Assembly (NCBI GenBank): GCA_009767595.1
Contig: VSDK01009486.1
Span: 62,001-126,000, forward strand
Source: Symbiodinium kawagutii
Taxonomy: Eukaryota > Sar > Dinophyceae > Suessiales > Symbiodiniaceae
DNA length: 64,000 nucleotides
Direction: 5' to 3'
The notes under the pieces are model-generated. The model saw only the letters and a list, made by a program, of their open reading frames with translations, was not told the origin of the DNA and ran no database searches. Below, in pieces: positions 54,990-62,012 of this stretch (position 1 is the stretch's first letter; every line of letters begins with the position of its first letter). The translations under genes were made by a program, and so were the position numbers.

Positions 54990-56300
54990 TGTAATTAAGC
55001 ACTAGCTGACTGACCAGAAAATAGCTGTGTAGCAATATAATGTATGTCATCCCATATGACACAGCTCTATAGGGAAGAAAGAAAACAGAAATCTATGATA
55101 GATAGCAACCAGGCATCAATAGAAGGCAGCTTTGCCCACGGGCACTTGGGCATTACTTGTAAGGAACTCAACCGAGGCTTTACAAAGTATTACCGCCACT
55201 TGGGAATTCAGTTGCCAAAATGGCATGTAAATTGCCATCAAATTTGAAAACAAGTTGGTTGAAATTGTAAATATTGTAAGCGCAGTACATCCCGTGTGTA
55301 ATGCAGTTAGCCACTATCTCAACAGAGACTACAACCAGGCAGCAATATTATGCAGGTCATCCCATATGACCGAACTCTGTAGGTAGGAAAGCAGAAATGC
55401 GCCAAGGCAACCAGGAACCAATAGAATGCAGCTTAACCCATGGGTACTTAGGCGCTGGTTCTGCAATAGAACCCAACTGAGGCAATATATATATATATAC
55501 ATATATCAATGAATATATACACAAAAATCTAGAATGATATATTTCTATATATTTGCTACCGCTCCTGTGGGAGCCAATCCCCTAGCTAGCAAGACATAAG
55601 TCCATGATAGATCGCAACCAAGTGGCACTGTACTGCATGTGGCATGAAACTAATTTAGTCCAAAAGTAGCAAGCCAGAAGTGCATGAAAATGATAGATTG
55701 CAAGCAGATCTTTACAGGCTGCAGCCTGTGCCATTGATAGTTCGACTCTAGCGAACCATGTGCCCCAACCGAAAGCAGTACAAACCCAACTAGGCTTACA
55801 TATCATTTGGTTATCCCAGCAGCTGCTTTTATGGGCAGGAAGCAAGGCATAAGCACATAATAAGTAACAACCAAATACCAATATATGATGTACATGGCAG
55901 AAGTGCAAGGTAGATTTCAACCAGGGACTGATCGAATGCAGCTGGTCTCATAGGTAACAATGCATGAGTACATAAACCCATGGGTGGTAAGACATAAGTA
56001 CATTATCGATCGCAACCAAATCTTCACAAGGGGAATTCTATCCAGTGAGTAGTTGGGCACTAGCTTACCATAGGCAAGCAGATTGCAACACAATTCATTT
56101 CATCACATATGACCCAGCTATACAGGAAGCAATGCAGCAGTGGATTGGAGATTGCAACCAGGTACCAACAGAGCAGAGTTAATTCCAAAGGTAGCATTGC
56201 ATCAGCGCTCTAGTTTCCAATCTGGTATCCACAGAATGTAGCCCAGCCAGTGGGTATTCAGGCATCGTTAGATTCTCATAGCCATGAATACATGTAAGCA
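54990..56300. repeat. degenerate array with a unit of about 300 bp
   Basis: GTCATCCCATATGACACAGC (about 55048) recurs as GTCATCCCATATGACCGAAC (about 55355) and TCATCACATATGACCCAGC (about 56100). The following blocks also correspond (GGAAGAAAG..., GATAGATAGCAACCAGG / AGATTGCAACCAGG, AATAGAAGGCAGC / AATAGAATGCAGC). Period about 300 bp with strong divergence, that is, an old tandem array. No open frames of note. A short AT tract lies at 55484-55505. Confidence 0.65.
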
Positions 56301-56347
56301 CTTCCTGATGTTCTTTGAGCATTTACAAATATAGATAAAGCAATTTT

Positions 56348-56536
56348 ATGGTGTCATACATTGGTTTAAGCGTTGAATGCAGGGGTTTGCAAGGGATGAA
56401 CATGCTTCAATCCTATTTAGGTAATCTTTGTTACAAGTACTTGGAAAGCACTAAAAACCTTCTAAAAACCATGGAACAATGGGGCCTGTATACTGACCCG
56501 CTCTCAAAAATTTATGGCTGTGATCAACATCAATGA
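56348..56536 (+). CDS. short ATG-started frame, doubtful
   Basis: 62 codons: LQSYLGNLCYKYLESTKNLL then KTMEQWGLYTDPLSKIYG. Helical texture, but AT-rich, with no splice or promoter evidence. Confidence 0.25.
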   Translation: MVSYIGLSVECRGLQGMNMLQSYLGNLCYKYLESTKNLLKTMEQWGLYTDPLSKIYGCDQHQ

Positions 56537-56816
56537 ACAAACCTTTTTCTACAACCAACCATTCTCAACCCGTTATTCACCTGCAACTAGCACCCGCTAA
56601 CCAACCACCATGAAGTGCCATTACTGCTTGATTCAGCCATGGTTCCATAACTATCAAGTAAACATCAATTAACCACTGACTGTGAAGAATCCATGAGTAA
56701 ACCCATGATGAATACACCCATGAAGTACCCCATGAATAAGCCCATGGATCAACCCATGTATTAACCCACGAAGCAACCCACCAACCATCATTCGCCCACC
56801 CGGAAAACCCCTGGAG
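56537..56816. repeat. ACCCATGAA / CAACCA-rich intron end
   Basis: CCATGAGTAAACCCATGATG, CACCCATGAAGTACCCATG and AACCCATGTATTAACCCACG in loose tandem, ending ACCAACCATCATTCGCCCAC. C-rich plus strand, directly before the next exon. Confidence 0.6.
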
Positions 56817-56877
56817 GCTCAGGGAGATGCCGCTCTGCAGGAGAAGAGGCGGTCGGAGGCGACCATCGGTTGTGCCG
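56817..56877 (+). CDS. short exon
   Basis: CCCCTGGAG/ and GCCG/GTGGCT bound AQGDAALQEKRRSEATIGCA. Flanked by CCA-rich DNA on the left and, after MITE-A copy 13, by GGTGTGGTTG DNA on the right. Borders are reasonable, peptide short. Confidence 0.43.
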
Positions 56878-56907
56878 GTGGCTCTTGATGCTGAACAATC
56901 GGGGGAT

Positions 56908-57043
56908 GTGGGCGTTTCTCAAGCCATCGGGGATGCCAAAAACAGTGGGTTTATTGTTACAGATTACGTATCATTCATGTATTTCTATAAATGATTACTT
57001 AACATTGGATGATCTGGGGGTACCTCTATTTTGAGAAACCACC
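56908..57043. mobile_element. MITE-A copy 13 (with enlarged core)
   Basis: TGTGGGCGTTTCTCAAGCCA at the left and GGATGATCTGGGGGTACCTC then TATTTTGAGAAACCACC at the right. The core is about 35 bp longer than usual (ATTACGTATCATTCATG...). Confidence 0.75.
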
Positions 57044-57561
57044 GTATGATGTTTTTTAAACGTGTGGATAATCATGAACAAGTTGATAAGTGGTGCTGAA
57101 AAAAGTGATGGTGGATTAGGTGTGGTTGTAGATTGTGGTTGATTAAGGCTAGAAATAATAGCCTTATGGTGTGACTGAGTGTGGTTGATTCACTTATGGT
57201 CCATTGATTTGACTGGGTTACCATGGTGTGAGGACCAATTAGGAAAGAATGGTGGTCCATGATCAATTTTGGGGTGTAAGAAATTCTGGATATCCCAGTC
57301 AATAGCTTATACTCGACTCCGGGCACTGGGGGAACATCCCAGAAAAATGCTAAGTAACTACCAGTAATGGTAGACACAACTAGAGTCAAAATGGCTGACT
57401 ACCTTATAATTTGGGGGTACCGCGCTGTAGTCAATAGTTGGGATCATTGTTATTCTGCAGGCTCACATGATAACCATCGATCTTCCAACACCTATGACAA
57501 CTAACCATTGTGTGAATCTACCCGTGTGAGCCATCCTCATTCTTTTTTTGGGACTTGGCAG

Positions 57562-57807
57562 CCGCAACTTGGCTCGTCAAGAGCGCCAGAGAGTTCACCT
57601 GTATATCAGGAAATTATCCACGGTGGGAGCCTGGAAGCTATCACCAATTTTCACAACTACACAACCATTGTCAATGATGGATTTTCCCCTTCTAGTTGGC
57701 CCCAGTGCAACATCCGCAACCTGTTGACCGCGCCCCAGCTTGGTCCCGCCAACAGCCTGGTTGTGGCCACTGACAGCGCCAGCACTGGCAGCTTGCTGGT
57801 TGACTAG
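57562..57807 (+). CDS. last exon, unknown product
   Basis: TTCTTTTTTTGGGACTTGGC then AG is a strong acceptor. The phase-0 frame reads PQLGSSRAPESSPVYQEIIH, GGSLEAITNFHNYTTIVNDG, FSPSSWPQCNIRNLLTAPQL, GPANSLVVATDSASTGSLLV and D, then TAG. A second good acceptor inside (CTAGTTGGCCCCAG near 57690) may split it. The minus strand is open too (QVADVALGPTRRGKSIIDNG) but lacks comparable borders. Confidence 0.55.
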   Translation, partial: PQLGSSRAPESSPVYQEIIHGGSLEAITNFHNYTTIVNDGFSPSSWPQCNIRNLLTAPQLGPANSLVVATDSASTGSLLVD

Positions 57808-57988
57808 CAATCATCGACCGCCACCGCTATGATCACAGCTTCAAAGCTATCACCACAAGGTGGGGGGTTATAAGTTATAAGTGGTTTGATAAGCCATGCA
57901 ACTATGGTTGGTTATGTCTACAATCACTAGTAGTTAGCCTAGTTATTAACCAACTTAGCTCAGTAAGGAACCCCACCTTGCACCCTAG

Positions 57989-58121
57989 CATCACACCCAG
58001 CTTCCCAAAACTTTGGTTGCGCAGCTCCCCCTCAGACACTTGGGGTCGCCAGGCAGTCTTGTTCGGTGAGGAGATGAGACTGCTGGGCGCACCCAGCGAT
58101 CGAAGAGCCGGGCATGCGCAG
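57989..58121 (+). CDS. exon, unknown product
   Basis: CCCCACCTTGCACCCTAG/ (or CACACCCAG/ at 58000) and CGCAG/GTGGAA bound SFPKLWLRSSPSDTWGRQAV then LFGEEMRLLGAPSDRRAGHA. The minus strand frame (SLISSPNKTAWRPQVSEGEL) is the main rival. The frame after the preceding stop-containing exon differs, so the two cannot both belong to one transcript as drawn. Confidence 0.5.
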
Positions 58122-58451
58122 GTGGAAATCATGGGCTCAGCGTAAATGGCACAAGGCAAACAAAATTGCGGATGGTTTGATCGTCATGATGGCTACTTTC
58201 GGCTGCTACTAATGCTGCTACTACTTGCTGGTAGAAACCTGGGCCGTATGACTCTGTGATCCAAGTTGTTCGGAAGAAGCGAAACATGAATCCAGTTGGG
58301 CAATCCATGGCCAAGATATATTTGTATACTGGTCGTTGGTTTCAAACATTTTTTGTTTTCCCCTGTAACTATGAACAAATGGTTGGTTGATTAGTATTTT
58401 TAATGGGGGTGGTTCAATCACCAACCAGAAAGAATTGTTGGTAATTACATA

Positions 58452-58552
58452 TGGTGGTTTCTCCAACAAGGGGTACCCCGTAATCATCCAATATGAATTG
58501 TTTATAGGAATAAGCCAACCATCTTGGGCTTCCCTATTGTAAGAAACCACCA
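58452..58552. mobile_element. MITE-A copy 14
   Basis: TGGTGGTTTCTCCAACAAGG at the left and CTTCCCTATTGTAAGAAACC then ACCA at the right. TA dinucleotides directly flank both ends, a possible target duplication. Confidence 0.8.
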
Positions 58553-58923
58553 TACTGACTATCACGGTGAAGTGGCATGATAAACACATTTCTACATGAA
58601 AATATATGACTATATTTCTTAGGTGGTGGTTGATGGGACTGGGGATCATGATTAATCAAGAAAGAAGGGTCTACAACCCATCAATTTCAGGGATATTTCT
58701 AAGGAACTATTTGGGAATACATCCGAGCAACTAGCAACATGGGACCACCTCATTCATGCGCGAGTCCAAACTGTCATGAATTCGGCCGGGCGGACATTTG
58801 GTCAACGCCAATCCATTGGGTATACTCAACAGCAGTAGCTTAAGAAGTCCACCCGTGAATGATTGGAATGGAAGTTCCCCAAGGGCTGTCAACCACCCTA
58901 ATGACTGGCGATGGTTCCCCCAG

Positions 58924-59025
58924 GGCGGGGGTTACTTCAGGTATGTGTCCGGGTACATCTTCACACTGGCGCCACTCAGGAAGCTCCCAGACGAGACGGT
59001 TCAGATGCCAAGTGGGTGGTGCTGG
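58924..59025 (+). CDS. exon, membrane or glycosyltransferase-like fragment
   Basis: GGCGATGGTTCCCCCAG/ and TGCTGG/GTACTG enclose exactly 34 codons: GGGYFRYVSGYIFTLAPLRK then LPDETVQMPSGWCW. The SGYIFTLAPLRKL pattern faintly recalls the G-G-Y-hydrophobic-S motif region of beta-1,3-glycosyltransferases, but one exon cannot establish that. The frame is also open upstream (WNGSSPRAVNHPNDWRWFPQ), so the start could be earlier. Confidence 0.55.
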
Positions 59026-59595
59026 GTACTGTGAAGTCTCTTGATGAACAGTTCACGATGGTTTCATGGTTTCAAATGGTTGATACTGAAGGTTACATCC
59101 AACGAAGGGATGATGAGATGATTGGTTGATAATGAAGGTTACCTCCAACGAAGGGACGATGATTAGTGATCGTTTCGTGATGCTGCACCAAGGACGAACC
59201 AACAAGAATGCTACAGGATAATAGTAGTTAACAATTTGCAAAAATCGTACCTGTTTTTGATGATGGTTGATAGTGGTTGCTCACATGCATAGACCTTCCA
59301 GAGGACATAAAGATTATGACAATTTTAGTGATGGAGCTCATGCTGGTGGCTGAGATAGCCATCAAGATAATGTACTGGTTGATCGTTGATCATGACCAAC
59401 AATAAATTGGATTTGCTCAACTCTATGAGGGCAGCAGCCAAGATGTTACTCCTTTTGTCACCACCATGAGGGGAAGTTGCGTATATACATGCGTGCATGC
59501 ATGTCTGTTTGGTATGCATGCGTACGTAGATAAATGAATAAATTACTTTACTTCGTGTGATCCCCACCATCACATGCAAATCTGACACGGGTCTA
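59026..59595. other. intron-like DNA
   Basis: GTTGATACTGAAGGTTACAT / GGTTGATAATGAAGGTTACC is a 50-bp tandem duplication (59076-59160, including CTCCAACGAAGGGA). Otherwise unremarkable. Confidence 0.5.
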
Positions 59596-60926
59596 TCTGA
59601 CATAGCTTTTGACATTCTTTCTGGCATAGCTTCTGGCATTCTATCTGGCATAGCTTCTGGCATTCTATCTGGCATAGCTTTTGGCATTCTATCTGGCATA
59701 GCTTTTGGCATTCTATCTGGCATAGCTTTTGGCATTGTATCTGGCATAGCTTTTGGCATTCTATCTGGCATCGCTTTTGGCATTCTATCTGGCATCGCTT
59801 TTGGAATTGCATCTGCCATAGCTTCTGACATTCTATCTGGCATAGCTTTTGGCGTTCTATCTGGCATAGCTTTTGGCATTTTATTTGGCATAGCTTTTGG
59901 CATTCTATCTGGCATAGCTTCTGACATTCTACCTGGCACAGCTTCTGACATTCTATCTGGCATAGCTTCTGGCATTCTATCTGGCATAGCTTCTGGCATT
60001 CTATCTGGCATAGCTTTTGGCATTGTATCTGGCATAGCTTTTGGCATTCTATCTGGCATCGCTTTTGGCATTCTATCTGGCATCGCTTTTGGAATTGCAT
60101 CTGCCATAGCTTCTGACATTCTATCTGGCATAGCTTTTGGCGTTCTATCTGGCATAGCTTCTGGCATTCTATCTGGCATCGCTTTTGGCATTCTATCGGG
60201 CATCGCTTTTGGCATTCTATCGGGCATCGCTTTTGGCATTCTATCGGGCATCGCTTTTGGCATTCTATCGGGCATCGCTTTTGGCATTCTATCGGGCATC
60301 GCTTTTGGCATTCTATCGGGCATCGCTTTTGGCATTCTATCGGGCATCGCTTTTGGCATTCTATCGGGCATCGCTTTTGGCATTCTATCGGGCATCGCTT
60401 TTGGCATTCTATCTGGCATAGCTTTTGGCAGGGGAGTTGAGGTCCGGCAGGGAACACTGGGCGTGGATAGACGTGGTTGAGGTCCGGCAGGGAACACTGG
60501 CCGTGGACGATCGTGGCTGAGGTCTGGCAGGGACCACTGCGCGTGTATGATCGTGGTTGAGGTCCGGCAGGGAACACTGGGCGTGGATAGACGTGGTTGA
60601 GGTCCGGCAGGGAACACTGTCCGTGGCTGGTCGTGGTTGAGGTCCGGCAGGGAACACTGGGCGTGGATGGTCGTGGTTGAGGATCGGCAGGGAACACTGG
60701 GCGGGAATGGTCGTGGCTGAGGTCCGGCAGGGAACGCTGGGGCGTGATCATCAAGGAGGAAGGAGAAGGAGAAGGAGAAGGAGAAGGAGGAGGAGAAGGA
60801 GAAGGAGAAGGAGAAGGAGAAGGAGAAGGCGAAGGATAAGGAGAAGGAGAAGGAGAAGGAGAAGGAGGAGGAGGAGGAGAAGGAGAAGGAGAAGGACAAG
60901 GAGACAACCAACATAAAATCTAACAA
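59325..60926 (-). CDS. 533-codon frame made of tandem repeats, probably not a gene
   Basis: The minus frame crosses three arrays: (SFSFSF) from the purine tract, FPAGPQPR-type repeats from the 40-bp array and (MPKAMPDR)n from the 24-bp array. It begins at a TTG. Since the plus strand and another minus frame are equally open over the same arrays, openness is explained by repeat arithmetic. A real repetitive surface protein cannot be excluded without transcripts. Confidence 0.15.
   Translation of the reverse strand: MLDFMLVVSLSFSFSFSSSSSFSFSFSFSLSFAFSFSFSFSFSFSSSFSFSFSFSFLLDDHAPAFPAGPQPRPFPPSVPCRSSTTTIHAQCSLPDLNHDQPRTVFPAGPQPRLSTPSVPCRTSTTIIHAQWSLPDLSHDRPRPVFPAGPQPRLSTPSVPCRTSTPLPKAMPDRMPKAMPDRMPKAMPDRMPKAMPDRMPKAMPDRMPKAMPDRMPKAMPDRMPKAMPDRMPKAMPDRMPKAMPDRMPKAMPDRMPEAMPDRTPKAMPDRMSEAMADAIPKAMPDRMPKAMPDRMPKAMPDTMPKAMPDRMPEAMPDRMPEAMPDRMSEAVPGRMSEAMPDRMPKAMPNKMPKAMPDRTPKAMPDRMSEAMADAIPKAMPDRMPKAMPDRMPKAMPDTMPKAMPDRMPKAMPDRMPKAMPDRMPEAMPDRMPEAMPERMSKAMSDRPVSDLHVMVGITRSKVIYSFIYVRMHTKQTCMHACIYATSPHGGDKRSNILAAALIELSKSNLLLVMINDQPVHYLDGYLSHQHELHH
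59596..60430. repeat. 24-bp minisatellite, about 35 copies
   Basis: Unit CTTTTGGCATTCTATCTGGC plus ATAG. Variants are shared in blocks: GGCATTGTATCTGG to GGCGTTCTATCTGG at 59731-59860 recurs at 60019-60148, an offset of 288 bp (12 units), so there is a higher-order repeat. The last ten units (60181-60400) are a homogeneous GGGCATCGC variant. Because 24 is a multiple of 3, both strands stay open: MPKAMPDR repeats on the minus strand and FGILSGIA repeats on the plus strand. Confidence 0.97.
60441..60756 (+). repeat. 40-bp minisatellite, 8 copies
   Basis: GGTCCGGCAGGGAACACTGG then GCGTGGATAGACGTGGTTGA, starting at 60441, 60481, 60521, 60561, 60601, 60641, 60681 and 60721. Abuts the 24-bp array on one side and the purine tract on the other. 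Confidence 0.95.
60757..60904 (+). repeat. (GGAGAA)n purine tract
   Basis: Almost pure AGGAGAAGGAGAAGG on the plus strand, 148 bp. Confidence 0.95.
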
Positions 60927-60995
60927 ACCTCACCTGGCAGTTGGGGAATAAATATAGATATAATTTTAGAAACATTTTTTAACAAAAACAAAAAA

Positions 60996-61075
60996 CAAAT
61001 ACATAAATAAATAAATAGATAAATAAATAAATAAATATATAAATAAATGAATAAATCAATATATATATATATATG
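60996..61075 (+). repeat. (TAAA)n microsatellite
   Basis: ACATAAATAAATAAATAGAT-type tract ending in a short (AT)n run. Confidence 0.9.
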
Positions 61076-61099
61076 CACATGACTGCTGCACAAGTGCAC

Positions 61100-61275
61100 A
61101 ATAATTGATGTATGGCCATGACTTTCAAGTATCAACCAGCGAATTGCGATGGCTCGTTTCACCAGAACAATTGCCGTCGCGTCATCACCAATTTCCCATC
61201 GCCTGACGCTGGCGATGGGAGACGGCTCGCTGATCGACCAGCTGCTGATTTGTTCATCCAGTACTAGCATTTAGA
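61100..61275. other. coding-like island, strand uncertain
   Basis: The minus strand gives DEQISSWSISEPSPIASVRR then WEIGDDATAIVLVKRAIAIR. The plus strand gives an ATG frame (61149-61274) MARFTRTIAVASSPISHRLT then LAMGDGSLIDQLLIC and a stop. A small hairpin CCCATCGCC/GGCGATGGG (61195-61219) makes the strands look alike. Confidence 0.33.
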
Positions 61276-61615
61276 TTCTGATACACAGTACGAATCCCGA
61301 TGAAAACCATTTCAAAACATGAGTAGCAACGTATCATTATTTGTTCCTTTATTGCCAATTATTATTTCAAGTTAGCCCTCGCTGTGACCCATTATTCAGC
61401 ATACCGAGTCGTTATCAACGATCACCAAATTATATTGAATCATGGCCTTATTGTCATCAGTCGATATTTGCTATACAATCGTTATTTCCAACGGGTACAT
61501 GTATCAGTATACATCACTTAAACTCTCAACATTTCAATTATTTTTCAAAATACCCAGTTAGAAATCAGTCAGTTTACCAAGCGGGGTCCAGTTGCAGGAT
61601 GTACCCTCGGTGCGC

Positions 61616-61628
61616 NNNNNNNNNNNNN
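61616..61628. other. assembly gap (13 N)
   Basis: Thirteen undetermined bases between TGCGC and TTCCC. True length unknown; the flanks may not be adjacent in the genome. Confidence 0.99.
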
Positions 61629-61854
61629 TTCCCTACATGACCTTACCAGTTAATTCAGTCTCCGCTAACAGTCCATTGACAATCATCACCAAACATCAGT
61701 ATGACAGTGGTTAATATTTAATGGATAATGTTTAACTTATGAACATTTTCAACATTTCTGTTAAATCTGTAGACTTTGTTTACTCACTGAAATATGCTGA
61801 AATATACTGAGATAAGCTAACTGAATATACTAGAAGACTAGAAGATACTAAAAT
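61629..61854. other. AT-rich spacer
   Basis: AATATACTGAGATAAGCTAA-type words near 61790-61850. No frame or repeat family. Confidence 0.45.
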
Positions 61855-61938
61855 GGCAGTGGGTCAAAACCCTGTACCCCTGGTTCCACTATCATTATCC
61901 ATTGTTTTCCCTATTATTGTCGCTTATTCTCCACCATT
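61855..61938 (-). mobile_element. MITE-B copy 4, interrupted by the DinoSL gene
   Basis: In reverse orientation: GGCAGTGGGTCAA is the terminal repeat, followed by ACCCTGTACCCCTGGTTCC, ATCATTATCCATTGTTTTCC and TATTCTCCACC, which match the complement of the copy at 42073-42184. The last third and the second terminal repeat are absent because the spliced leader begins at 61939. Confidence 0.7.
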
Positions 61939-61960
61939 TCCGTAGCCATTTTGGCTCAAG
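61939..61960 (+). other. genomic relic of the dinoflagellate spliced leader (DinoSL)
   Basis: TCCGTAGCC...TTTTGGCTCAAG, all 22 positions of the conserved leader (first base T, allowed). In dinoflagellates this leader is added to nuclear mRNAs by trans-splicing from a separate SL RNA. Finding it in front of a gene in DNA means the DNA was copied from a mature mRNA. It is not followed by a GT as an SL RNA gene would be; it continues TCTCGAAAGAG. Confidence 0.95.
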
Positions 61961-62012
61961 TCTCGAAAGAGATCAGCAGGAGGTCAACCCCTCTACTGAG
62001 GGTGGAAACCTC

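Noticed and set aside
59557-60480. 307-codon FGILSGIA-repeat frame on the plus strand
   Set aside because: The 24-bp unit keeps all frames without stops; no start context, and it overlaps equally open frames on the other strand.
60920-61270. 116-codon minus frame as a whole
   Set aside because: Its second half is translated (TAAA)n microsatellite; only the first 60 codons could be coding.
61939-61980. SL RNA gene
   Set aside because: The leader is followed by TCTCGAAAG rather than a GT donor, so it is a relic in an mRNA copy and not a donor gene.
61902-62012. Upstream extension of the SL gene product to 61902
   Set aside because: That start is a TTG lying in the MITE-B copy and the spliced leader; the mRNA begins at 61939 and the first ATG is 62013.
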